Of a stretch of 64,000 nucleotides of DNA, positions 56,113 to 64,000 are shown one piece after another. Location of the stretch: positions 186,001 through 250,000 of the forward strand of contig NC_005027.1 of assembly GCF_000196115.1 (NCBI RefSeq). The letters are read 5' to 3'. A model generated the notes under the pieces. It did not search any database and was not told the origin of the DNA. It worked only from the letters and a program-made list of their open reading frames with translations. Both the position numbers and the translations under genes were made by a program. How positions within the stretch are numbered: position 1 is the first letter of the stretch; each line of letters opens with the position of its first letter. Origin of the DNA: Rhodopirellula baltica SH 1. GTDB taxonomy: Bacteria; Planctomycetota; Planctomycetia; Pirellulales; Pirellulaceae.

Positions 56113-59100
56113 GCACCAATAAGATCGTCCCCTTTTCACTCAAAGATGCGCCGTCGCTGATCGAGAAACTGCTTCCCGTGCAAAAGCTGTCGGCGGAATC
56201 GTACAAGGAGCAAATGGCCGGGAGCGGAAAAACGCTCACCGCTTTGGGAAGCTACTGGAAAGGTCGCAAACCGCTCATTCTCAACAAGGCCTGCATACTC
56301 GGTTGCTTGCTGCCAGCGACGGACGATCCCAAGCGTGACTTGGAGATTTTTGAGATGTTGATGGCCATGGATGACGAATCGTTTGTTGCGAGATGGAAGC
56401 GACGCTATCGTCCGAAAGAGATTCTTGAAAAACTCCCACTCGACAATGTCAGAGATCTCTTCACGAGTGAACCTGAAGGCGTTTTACCAGAGTCCTCGCC
56501 GATCAACTGGTCTGAGGATGAATACGAGGGTGTCCGCGTGCAATGGCGTGATGAAGTTTCTGAACTATCACGCCGTAGAATTGAAAAGCGGCTTCTTCCA
56601 GCGACGGTCTATAGAGAACGGGTGCATGTCGCGCTCCGCCCAGAAGAGGTCGGCGAAGAAGTGCACGAACACATCTGGTCTTTTGTTAACTCTCATTTAG
56701 GGACAACAGCCGCGTCATTCCCAGAACTGACCGAGCAGCTCGGAGTAATGCGATTTGGCAATCGTCCCCGCTTTGCAGACACGTTTAGTGGCTCAGGACA
56801 AATACCTTTTGAGGCATTGAGGCTCGGTTGTGATGTACATGCTTCCGACTTGAACCCGATTGCGTGCATCCTATCATGGGCTGCACTTAACGTAGTTGGA
56901 GGCAACCTGGAAAGTCGCGATAGGCTCGTGCACAACCAGCAAAAACTTATTAGAGAAGTGCAGCGGATAATCGACGACCTGGGCATCGAAATTGACGGAG
57001 ATGGATGGACAGCAAAAGCATTTCTTTACTGTCTTGAAGTGAGATGCCCTCAAAGTGGTTGGTTGGTCCCGCTTCTTCCATCGCGCGTGGTAAGCCGAGG
57101 AAAAAAAGCAGTCGCACGATTAGTCCCTGACTTTGCTAGCAAGCGATACGACATAGAGATTGTTTCGAATGTAGAAGATGATGAACTGAACGCAGCTGCG
57201 ATCGGGACCGTCCATTCCGGGGGACGTGGACAAGAATCATTTATGGTTCATTGCCCCGAAAACTTGGAGTATCGCACGAAAATACCCACCATTCGCGGCG
57301 ATTACCGGACTACAGATGGCGAGAAGGGAAACAAGCTGCGGCAATGGGCAAAGGAAGACTTTCAGCCGCGCAGTGATGACATATTTCAAGAACGCTTATA
57401 TGCAATTTTTTGGATGAAACGTAAGTCATCTGGCAAGCGATATGACTTTGAGTTTCGTGGAATTGGAAACGACGACATTCAACGCGAGCAGACCGTAGTT
57501 GAATATGTCCGTAGTCGAATTAGCAAGTGGCAGGGCGAAGGGAGGGTGCCTGACAGCAGGATTGAGCCTGGTGAGAAAACGGACGAACCAATCCGAACTC
57601 GTGGGTGGACCCATTGGCATCACCTCTTCAACCCAAGGCAGCTTCTGGTTTGCGCGTTAATCAAGGAGCACGCTGTCGGGAGCCAGATCCCAAGTGTCGC
57701 GAATTTCTTGAACTACAACAGCAAGCTTTGTCGCTGGGATTCGAATCCTGGACCGGGTCGAGTAGGCAAGTCACAAGGCGTATTTGACAATCAGGCGTTG
57801 AACACGCTTTACACATACGCTTGCCGATCGTTTGGTTGGTCGAAAGAGTTCTTTTCCTCGGACTACAAAACTTTTCCAACTGAATTGGGGCACATTGTCA
57901 AAGCTGAAAGCGCGGATCAGCTGTCAACCGATCATGACATTTTCGTAACTGACCCGCCTTATGGTGACGCCGTCAAGTACGAGGAAATCCTTGAATTCTT
58001 CATTGCCTGGCTTCGCAAGAATCCACCCGCCGAATTCGCCGATTGGGTCTGGGACAGTCGGCGGTCGATGGCGATCAAGGGCGAGGATGAGGACTTTCGT
58101 CGCGGGATGGTCGCTGCTTACAAACGGATGACTGAGTGCATGCCCGATTACGGCATTCAAGTCATCATGTTCACGCACCAATCCGGTTCGATATGGGCCG
58201 ACATGGCCAACATCGTCTGGGCCTCTGGGTTGCAGGTCACCGCCGCTTGGTACGTCGTCACCGAAACTGAAAGCGCTTTGCGGGATGGCAATAACGTCAA
58301 AGGCACGGTGTTGCTGGTGTGTCGCAAACGACTGGGCAAACACAAGACGACTCGTGATGAGTTGGCGTGGGAAATCGAAGAAGAGGTTCAGTCGCAGGTC
58401 GAATCGCTGACGGGATTGAACCAACAGGCCAAGGGCTTGTACCGCGACGAGAATGTTTTTGAAGATGCCGACATTCAAATGGCCGGCTACGCCGCCGCCC
58501 TGCGAGTGCTAACTCGATACTCGACGATCGACGGACGCGACATGGCCAGCGAATCCATCCGCCCGCGTGTCAAAGGGGAAGTCACGTTCGTGGATGATTT
58601 GATCGGCTACGCGGTCAACACGGCCAATCAATGCTTGGTACCGCAAGGCGTCTCGAAATCGCACTGGGACAAGCTGTCCGGTGCGGAGCGGTTTTACTTG
58701 AAGATGATCGACATGGAGGCACGTGGTTTCAACTCAATCGACAATTACCAGAACTTCGCCAAAGCGTTTAAGGTGAAAAACTTCCAAGCTTTGATGGCGA
58801 GCCAACGCGCGAAGTCAGCTCGACTGAAGAGTGCCGTCGAATTCGCTCGAGCCGAAATGGGCGAAGGATCGGAGTTGCATCAATCGGTGTTGCGGGCGGT
58901 TTTGTACGGCGTCATGGAGTTGACCGGTGACGTCGAGACCGACGACGTGCTGAGCCATCTGACCATGAACGTGCCGAACTGGTTTGGTGACATGAACGGA
59001 CGCGAGATGGCCAAGGAATTCGCCGACTACCTGGCCAAACGGCTCGAAGAACTTCGTCCCGAGGAAGCGGCCTCGGCTCGGGTGCTGCGTGATTTGATCC

Positions 59101-59120
59101 GGAACCAACGGATCGGATAG
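56109..59120 (+). CDS. DUF1156 adenine-specific DNA methyltransferase
   Basis: 1003 residues. A DUF1156 N-terminal domain is followed by SAM-binding motif I (FADTFSGSGQIPFEAL, near residue 224) and the catalytic DPPY (FVTDPPYGDAVKYEE, near residue 617), typical of N6-adenine methyltransferases of the COG1743 type. A Zn-ribbon-like RCPQSGWLVPLLP has lost one of its expected cysteines. The gene is mosaic: bases about 56360-57950 are clearly more AT-rich than either end. It probably modifies host DNA as the self mark. The downstream ATPase gene is separated by 107 bp, the largest gap in the operon. Confidence 0.87.
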   Translation: MSTNKIVPFSLKDAPSLIEKLLPVQKLSAESYKEQMAGSGKTLTALGSYWKGRKPLILNKACILGCLLPATDDPKRDLEIFEMLMAMDDESFVARWKRRYRPKEILEKLPLDNVRDLFTSEPEGVLPESSPINWSEDEYEGVRVQWRDEVSELSRRRIEKRLLPATVYRERVHVALRPEEVGEEVHEHIWSFVNSHLGTTAASFPELTEQLGVMRFGNRPRFADTFSGSGQIPFEALRLGCDVHASDLNPIACILSWAALNVVGGNLESRDRLVHNQQKLIREVQRIIDDLGIEIDGDGWTAKAFLYCLEVRCPQSGWLVPLLPSRVVSRGKKAVARLVPDFASKRYDIEIVSNVEDDELNAAAIGTVHSGGRGQESFMVHCPENLEYRTKIPTIRGDYRTTDGEKGNKLRQWAKEDFQPRSDDIFQERLYAIFWMKRKSSGKRYDFEFRGIGNDDIQREQTVVEYVRSRISKWQGEGRVPDSRIEPGEKTDEPIRTRGWTHWHHLFNPRQLLVCALIKEHAVGSQIPSVANFLNYNSKLCRWDSNPGPGRVGKSQGVFDNQALNTLYTYACRSFGWSKEFFSSDYKTFPTELGHIVKAESADQLSTDHDIFVTDPPYGDAVKYEEILEFFIAWLRKNPPAEFADWVWDSRRSMAIKGEDEDFRRGMVAAYKRMTECMPDYGIQVIMFTHQSGSIWADMANIVWASGLQVTAAWYVVTETESALRDGNNVKGTVLLVCRKRLGKHKTTRDELAWEIEEEVQSQVESLTGLNQQAKGLYRDENVFEDADIQMAGYAAALRVLTRYSTIDGRDMASESIRPRVKGEVTFVDDLIGYAVNTANQCLVPQGVSKSHWDKLSGAERFYLKMIDMEARGFNSIDNYQNFAKAFKVKNFQALMASQRAKSARLKSAVEFARAEMGEGSELHQSVLRAVLYGVMELTGDVETDDVLSHLTMNVPNWFGDMNGREMAKEFADYLAKRLEELRPEEAASARVLRDLIRNQRIG

Positions 59121-59227
59121 GGGATTGTCGTGTAGCTGATGGGATCAGCTAAGGGATGGTGGTGGAGTAGAATAATTCAATGTAAGCGAAATGATGAGAA
59201 GATCATCAACCGAAACGGTACCAAACC
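59121..59227 (+). promoter_or_regulatory. Leader before the embedded ATPase/DUF4276 cassette
   Basis: All other junctions from 52451 to 63801 are overlaps or gaps under 15 bp; this one is 107 bp. It contains a perfect 7-bp hairpin AGCTGAT-GGG-ATCAGCT (59134-59150) and an AT-rich stretch around 59165-59182 (TAGAATAATTC). An own promoter or an attenuator for the cassette is possible, but no good -35/-10 pair was identified. No Shine-Dalgarno is evident before ATG 59228. Confidence 0.4.
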
Positions 59228-60406
59228 ATGATCCATGAAATACGCATTCAGAACTTCAAAAGCATTCAAGATGTGACGGTCGAGTTTTCGGACGTGACCG
59301 TCCTGGTCGGGCGTAGCGGAACGGGCAAATCGAACTTCGTCGAAGCGGTGCGGTTTCTGCGTGATTTGCTGAGGGGGCAACCCGGTGGTTCCGGCGGTGG
59401 TATGGGCGGCGTCTTTGGGGGTGGCCAGAATCCATTTGCTCTGATGCGACCTCTTCCCATGACGGAAGCACCAACCAGATTCGAAATATGTTTCTCTGTT
59501 CGCAGCTCGAAAGAGAGATACCGTTACCTTTTAGACCTCGGAAAGTCGCCAGAACAGGGGCGGTTTGGAGAAGAGAAGCTGCTGCTTGGTGACACGATCC
59601 TGTATCACCAATCTAGCGACAAGAACGCCATGGCCTGGATCCAGGAACCGCGTCTGGTGGATATTCCGAAGCCGGGCGGCATCGCATTAGGCCGAATGCC
59701 ATCGTTATCTGATGTGGTTGTTGCGTACGCTGCGTTGACTGAAGGCATCGGCTGCTACACGTTTCCCAATAGCGTGATGCTCATCGGTGCACCGGCGGAA
59801 GCGGGGCAATCGGGGTTTCAGGATTCAGGTGCCAATTACCTGGATACGATGAAGAAGATAGTCAGCAATTTTCAAGACGCTTCGGCTCGCCAACGAATCG
59901 TGAAGTCGCTGCAACGCGTCAACGAAGGTGTCTCATCGGTCGAATTGAATGATCTTCGGCAACCTCAATATGCGATCGTCGGACATCTGTTCAACGACAA
60001 AACACTTGAACTGAAGTTGTCTCAGGAATCCGAGGGCTTCCGTCGCTTCTACGCCCACCTGTTGGCGCTGTACCAACAGCCGCCCAAGTTGGCGATGCTG
60101 TTTGAGCACCCTGAGGATGCAGTCCACCCCGGTGCCTTCTCACTGCTGGCCGAAGAGTTCTTAGCGGCACCGATGGAAGGACGTGGCCAAGTGATTTTGA
60201 CAACTCACAGTCCTGGATTGCTGGACCGATTCACGGCGTCGCAAATTCGGGTCGTTGAAAAGGAAGGATTTTATACGCAGATCGGACCTCTCTCCGAGGA
60301 GCAACGGGCGGCTTTGGAAGAGAGATTGACCGATCCGGGAGAATTACTGACCGTTGATCCGGCACGACGGCAGGGAACGTCTGCTGTTGAGGTGGTTGGC
60401 GAATGA
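59228..60406 (+). CDS. AAA15/AAA21-type ATPase, first gene of the embedded cassette
   Basis: 392 residues. It begins IRIQNFKSIQDVTVEFSDVT, the usual start of SMC/OLD-like ATPases. Walker A is GRSGTGKSN (28-36), and the ABC-like signature region is LSQESEGFRRF. Walker B is FEHPEDAVHPG and the H-loop is TTHSPG. A Gly-rich loop (about 54-67) follows Walker A. The family pairs with Toprim or nuclease effectors in several anti-phage systems. It overlaps the DUF4276 gene by 4 bases, so the two are an ATPase-effector pair. There is no Toprim domain in this protein itself. Confidence 0.85.
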   Translation: MIHEIRIQNFKSIQDVTVEFSDVTVLVGRSGTGKSNFVEAVRFLRDLLRGQPGGSGGGMGGVFGGGQNPFALMRPLPMTEAPTRFEICFSVRSSKERYRYLLDLGKSPEQGRFGEEKLLLGDTILYHQSSDKNAMAWIQEPRLVDIPKPGGIALGRMPSLSDVVVAYAALTEGIGCYTFPNSVMLIGAPAEAGQSGFQDSGANYLDTMKKIVSNFQDASARQRIVKSLQRVNEGVSSVELNDLRQPQYAIVGHLFNDKTLELKLSQESEGFRRFYAHLLALYQQPPKLAMLFEHPEDAVHPGAFSLLAEEFLAAPMEGRGQVILTTHSPGLLDRFTASQIRVVEKEGFYTQIGPLSEEQRAALEERLTDPGELLTVDPARRQGTSAVEVVGE

Positions 60407-61077
60407 AGAAGATCGTTTCATTCGTTGAAGGTGAGGGCGACGCGGAGGCCGTCCCGTTTCTGCTGCGCAAGATCCTGAGCAGCCAACAAGCTTTTGACGC
60501 CGTTTCGATTGATCCATCGCCATTTCGCATCGGGCAAGTCAACAAGCTACGTAAGAACGGCTTCCGAGACTGGCACAACAAAATTCGTGCTGCGATGAAG
60601 CAACCGAATGTGGGCGGAATTCTGTTGCTACTCGATGGAGACGTCGACCTGAAGAACAAGCAACCGTTTTGCGCGATGACGGTTGCGAGGGAGCTTGCCG
60701 CGGAGGCTCTTAAGGTCGGTGCTGGCGCGACCTTTTCGGTGGCATGTGTATTCGCGTGTCTGGAATTCGAGTCTTGGTTGATTGCGGCGGCGCCGGGGAT
60801 GGGGACTTTGCCCGATGGACGCGAATTGAGGCTACCGGATTCGTTACCGCCAAACCCGGAAGAAGCGCCACGGGCCGCCAAGGCGTGGCTCAACACGGTG
60901 CTTCCTGGCGGCTATCGGGCAACGACGGACCAATCAGTCTTGACCAAAGCGATTGACTTGGAGGTGTTGCGCGCCGCGAACCTGCGTTCCTTTCGACGCT
61001 TGGAGAATGCTCTCGCTGAACTGGTGGCAGCGGTGCGAACCGGGAACCATGTCGCTAGCCCCATGATCGGCGACTGA
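60403..61077 (+). CDS. DUF4276 protein, Toprim-like effector candidate
   Basis: 224 residues. It has VEGEGDAEAVPFLLRKIL near the N-terminus with the conserved Glu, ILLLLDGDVD (near 67-76) with the acidic DxD, and ACLEFESWLIAA. These match DUF4276, which has a Toprim-like fold expected to bind Mg2+ and possibly cleave nucleic acid. The C-terminus SFRRLENALAELV is the usual family end. It overlaps the ATPase gene and lies 5 bp before the helicase gene. The arrangement parallels PARIS (ATPase plus DUF4435 Toprim) but with a different effector family. Confidence 0.82.
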   Translation: MKKIVSFVEGEGDAEAVPFLLRKILSSQQAFDAVSIDPSPFRIGQVNKLRKNGFRDWHNKIRAAMKQPNVGGILLLLDGDVDLKNKQPFCAMTVARELAAEALKVGAGATFSVACVFACLEFESWLIAAAPGMGTLPDGRELRLPDSLPPNPEEAPRAAKAWLNTVLPGGYRATTDQSVLTKAIDLEVLRAANLRSFRRLENALAELVAAVRTGNHVASPMIGD

Positions 61078-61082
61078 ACTCC

Positions 61083-63788
61083 ATGTCTGATATTTATCGT
61101 TTTTCATCGCGTCGCGAGCGATTAGACCATGCGTTTCTCGCTAAGCGATTGCAGAGTGCCAAGTCGTACAAACGAATCGCAGGATATTTCCGGAGTTCAA
61201 TTTTTGAATTGGTTGGCGAACAAATTTCGTCGATTCCGAAGGTTCAGATCATTTGCAATAGTGAACTGGATGCCGCCGATGTGGTGATCTCGAAACACGT
61301 ACGAGATACGGCATTGAAGGAACGATGGAATGAAGCTCCATCGGAAGTCGAGGCCCTGTTGCACCGAGACCGGTACCGGCAATTGCATTCTTTATTGACT
61401 TCAGGACAAGTGGAGATCCGGGTCGTTCCCAAGCACCATGTGTTCATTCACGGCAAGGCGGGCGTGATCGAGGCGGGAGACGGATCAAAGACTTGCTTTC
61501 TTGGCTCGATCAATGAAACGAAGAGTGCGTTTGCACACAATTACGAGATCCTGTGGGAGGATCGGTCGGCAGAGGGCGTGGCGTGGGTTGAGGAAGAGTT
61601 CGATGCGCTTTGGTCGGACGCGTACCCGCTGCCTGACGCGATCATCGAGGAGGTGAAACGGGTTGCCGATCGTATCGAAATCCGTTTCGAGGATGTGAAG
61701 ACTCAAGAGTTGCCGGGTGCGGCGCTTGCGGAGAGTCCGATCTATCGCGGCGGCGAACAACTGCAACCATGGCAGCGATCGTTCGTGACGATGTTCTTGG
61801 AGCATCGCGAGATCTACGGGAAGGCGAGATTGCTATTGGCCGATGAAGTCGGTGTGGGCAAGACGCTATCGATGGCGGCTAGTGCGATGGTCGCGGCATT
61901 GCTGGGCGATGGGCCGGTGCTGATATTGTGTCCGTCGACGTTGACGCAGCAATGGCAAGTTGAGTTGCAGGACAAGCTCGGAGTTCCAAGCGCGGTTTGG
62001 TTGTCGAACAAGAAGTGCTGGAGTGATCCCAAGGGGCATGTGATCAAAACACGAGGTCCGGAAGACGTCGTGCGATGCCCGTTCCACATCGCCATCGTGT
62101 CGACAGGCTTGCTCGTTCACCAGACACGGGAGCGAGAGTTATTGCTGGAGCGTAAATACGGGACGCTGATCCTTGACGAGGCTCACAAGGCTCGACGGGG
62201 TGGTGGCGTCGGGCCGAAGAGCGGGCAGCCGAACAACCTGCTGGACTTCATGCTGAAGATCGGGCCGAAGGTTCGCAACATGATTTTGGGAACTGCGACA
62301 CCGATTCAGACCGAGGTTCAAGAAGTCTGGGATCTAATGAGCATCTTGAACAAGGGTGCCGACTTTGTTCTGGGGCGTGAGCTTTACGGATGCTGGGCTG
62401 ATTTTCAGCGATCGCTTCCGGTCGTGAAGGGCGATGAGGTGCCGGAAACCGAACAGGATGCGTGGGAGTGGCTTCGCAATCCGTTGCCACCAGCGAAAGA
62501 AGATGCGTTGTTCGCAACGCTGCGGATGGGCTTGAGTTTACCCGATAACAAATTCTTCACAGACCGTGGGTTCGGATCGCTTGAGTATTTGGAACAGCAA
62601 GCAGTCAGCCAGTCGCTAGAACCGGGGTTCTTGCAGCAACACAATCCGATCGTTCGTCACACGGTTCTTCGTCGCCGGCAAACGCTTGAGGAAGCTGGAC
62701 TGATGGAAAGAGTCGGTGTGGACGTTCATCCCGATCCAGACGCACCCGCAACGTCCTACGCCGGCGTTGGTTTCAACGGTTTGGGATTGATGACGAACCA
62801 TCCGTTTGATTTGGCCTACGAAGCGGCGGATGCCTACACGGTCGAACTGAAAAAACGCACCAAAGCGGCTGGTTTCATGAAATCGTTGTTGCTGCAACGG
62901 ATATGCTCGAGCTTTGCGTCAGGCGAATCAACTGCACGCAAGATGCTCCGCCAGGAAGTCGCGGATGAAGAAGAGCAACCGATGTTGATCGAACAGACGC
63001 TTCAAAACACAACTGATAAGGAAGCCGAGTATCTGAACACGATCATCGAAGAGCTTTCGCGTGAAGAGGCTCGCGATCCGAAGTTGACCGCGATTCGGTA
63101 TTTCCTGACTCAGCATCGCACGGAGGGGAAAACTTGGTTGGAACATGGTTGCATCGTCTTTAGCCAGTACTACGACACGGCGTTCTCGGTCGCGCGAGAA
63201 CTGGCGTTGGTACTGCGTGATGAACCGGTTGGTGTCTACGCGGGAGCCGGAAAAAGTGGATTGTTTCGCAACGGGGATTTTGCCAACGTCGAGCGTGAAG
63301 AGCTTAAGCATGCTGTGAAGAAACGGGAACTTCGCTTACTCGTCGCAACTGACGCCGCCTGTGAGGGGCTGAATCTGCAAACGCTTGGCACGTTGATCAA
63401 TGTCGACTTGCCCTGGAACCCGTCACGTTTGGAACAGCGTCTTGGTCGCATTAAACGCTTCAACCAAGCAAGGCGGACGGTCGACATGCTGAACTTGGTC
63501 TATCACGACACACAAGACGAGCGAGTTTACCAGGTGCTTTCACGGCGGATGAAGGACCGCTATGACATCTTCGGCGGTTTGCCTGACACAATCGACGACG
63601 GCTGGATTGAAGATATTGAACAGCTCGAAGGCAAAATGGACGAGTACATCCACCTTCGCAAAAAAGCACGTGATGTTTTCGAGATGCGATACCAAGACAC
63701 TGTCGACGCCGACGCGAATCGCTGGGAGACTTGTTCCCGAGTCTTATCACGCCACGATGTCGTTGATCGTTTGTCCGAGCCCTGGTAA
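61083..63788 (+). CDS. PLD-SNF2 helicase of the defence operon
   Basis: 901 residues. An N-terminal phospholipase D-like domain (1-170) has HGKAGVIEA (His near 121) and GSINET. The SNF2/superfamily 2 motor follows: motif I ADEVGVGKTLS near residue 255, DEAH in LILDEAHKAR near 362, GTATPIQ, and a C-terminal helicase half with TDAACEGLNLQ and LEQRLGRIKRFNQ. It is the helicase expected in DUF499/DUF1156 arrays and is similar in type to the DrmD class of DISARM. It is likely to translocate on invading DNA; the PLD domain could be a nuclease or a binding domain. Confidence 0.87.
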   Translation: MSDIYRFSSRRERLDHAFLAKRLQSAKSYKRIAGYFRSSIFELVGEQISSIPKVQIICNSELDAADVVISKHVRDTALKERWNEAPSEVEALLHRDRYRQLHSLLTSGQVEIRVVPKHHVFIHGKAGVIEAGDGSKTCFLGSINETKSAFAHNYEILWEDRSAEGVAWVEEEFDALWSDAYPLPDAIIEEVKRVADRIEIRFEDVKTQELPGAALAESPIYRGGEQLQPWQRSFVTMFLEHREIYGKARLLLADEVGVGKTLSMAASAMVAALLGDGPVLILCPSTLTQQWQVELQDKLGVPSAVWLSNKKCWSDPKGHVIKTRGPEDVVRCPFHIAIVSTGLLVHQTRERELLLERKYGTLILDEAHKARRGGGVGPKSGQPNNLLDFMLKIGPKVRNMILGTATPIQTEVQEVWDLMSILNKGADFVLGRELYGCWADFQRSLPVVKGDEVPETEQDAWEWLRNPLPPAKEDALFATLRMGLSLPDNKFFTDRGFGSLEYLEQQAVSQSLEPGFLQQHNPIVRHTVLRRRQTLEEAGLMERVGVDVHPDPDAPATSYAGVGFNGLGLMTNHPFDLAYEAADAYTVELKKRTKAAGFMKSLLLQRICSSFASGESTARKMLRQEVADEEEQPMLIEQTLQNTTDKEAEYLNTIIEELSREEARDPKLTAIRYFLTQHRTEGKTWLEHGCIVFSQYYDTAFSVARELALVLRDEPVGVYAGAGKSGLFRNGDFANVEREELKHAVKKRELRLLVATDAACEGLNLQTLGTLINVDLPWNPSRLEQRLGRIKRFNQARRTVDMLNLVYHDTQDERVYQVLSRRMKDRYDIFGGLPDTIDDGWIEDIEQLEGKMDEYIHLRKKARDVFEMRYQDTVDADANRWETCSRVLSRHDVVDRLSEPW

Positions 63789-63801
63789 AGGAGTAGCACC
63801 A

Positions 63802-64000
63802 TGATTGATTGGGCCAATACCACGACCGATGATTTTCTGCAAAGCGTTCCGCTAGCCGAAGATGATCGCTGGGAGTTTAAAAGCGCGATGTTTCTCGAAC
63901 GATCTAATAAAGGCGAGTTTCAGAAAGAATTGTCAAAACAAGTGTCAGCTCTTGCAAATTCAGGTGGCGGTAATCTCGTCTTTGGATTGAGCGACAGTAG
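63802..64000 (+). CDS. AlbA_2/Schlafen-type ATP-binding protein, N-terminal part only
   Basis: The window ends after about 66 codons. The visible part has WEFKSAMFLER and SKQVSALANSGGGNLVFGLSD, the hallmarks of the AlbA_2 (Schlafen-like) domain. GGAG at 63791 gives a good ribosome-binding site, and the start is 13 bp after the helicase stop, so it belongs to the same operon. Downstream domains are unknown; such proteins are either regulators or nucleases in defence loci. Confidence 0.75.

Noticed and set aside
57735-57755. TTCGAATCC similar to a tRNA T-loop, as a possible second attachment site
   Set aside because: The flanking bases do not match the tRNA-Asp 3' end, and it lies within the methyltransferase coding frame.
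59228-61077. Calling the cassette PARIS
   Set aside because: PARIS pairs its ATPase with a DUF4435 protein. The partner here has the DUF4276 pattern, so only the logic is shared.
52451-63788. Calling the operon BREX or DISARM
   Set aside because: No PglZ or BrxC-type gene, and no DrmA/DrmB gene, is visible. DUF499 and DUF3780 are not part of those systems.

Overview
The window looks like a chromosome segment of a marine planctomycete close to Rhodopirellula. The evidence is the gene content: paired sulfatases, DUF1592/DUF1552 and DUF1549-DUF1553/DUF1501 'planctomycete cytochrome' pairs, an SHD1-domain secreted protein and a DUF1580-like small protein. GC is moderate, about 55% in the lines I counted by hand. 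All family assignments come from reading the translated sequence; no database search was run.

Positions 1-11740 (+) form one tightly packed nitrate assimilation operon. It has the tail of the periplasmic nitrate-binding protein, a permease, two ATPases, a double-GAF-like protein, a DmsB-DmsC-like fusion (four-cluster ferredoxin plus membrane anchor), the molybdopterin nitrate reductase NasA, a siroheme nitrite reductase and an FAD/NAD(P)H reductase with its own Fe-S motif. It would cover uptake of nitrate and both reductions to ammonium. A 213-bp element with 27-bp terminal inverted repeats lies just downstream.

Positions 12058-45377 are ordinary chromosome with several unusual genes. They include a methyltransferase, a KptA fragment, and a 1204-residue acyl-AMP ligase / acyl carrier / alpha-oxoamine synthase fusion divergent from a halogenase-like flavoprotein. 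There is also a trypsin-fold protein that has lost its catalytic His and Ser. The rest are the two planctomycete cytochrome pairs, pgi, two divergent sulfatases, trpD, a nucleoside hydrolase, an EamA transporter, a Ser/Thr kinase and inositol monophosphatase.

A tRNA-Asp(GTC) at 45979-46052 is followed at once by a tyrosine recombinase, and everything from there to the right edge looks like an integrated island whose far end is not in the window. Its left part (46170-50805) holds the integrase, an unknown protein, a DUF1580-like protein and a D5-like helicase ATPase, as in a satellite or small integrative element. A decayed block on the minus strand (50928-52100) contains broken RNA ligase and metallophosphoesterase genes.

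The right part (52193-64000, +) is a defence operon: HTH regulator, DUF499 AAA ATPase, DUF3780 protein, DUF1156 adenine methyltransferase, then an AAA ATPase plus DUF4276 (Toprim-like) pair, a PLD-SNF2 helicase and the start of an AlbA_2/Schlafen-type protein. The most interesting points are the two-gene ATPase/DUF4276 cassette embedded inside the methylation-helicase array, and the AT-rich mosaic block inside the methyltransferase gene.
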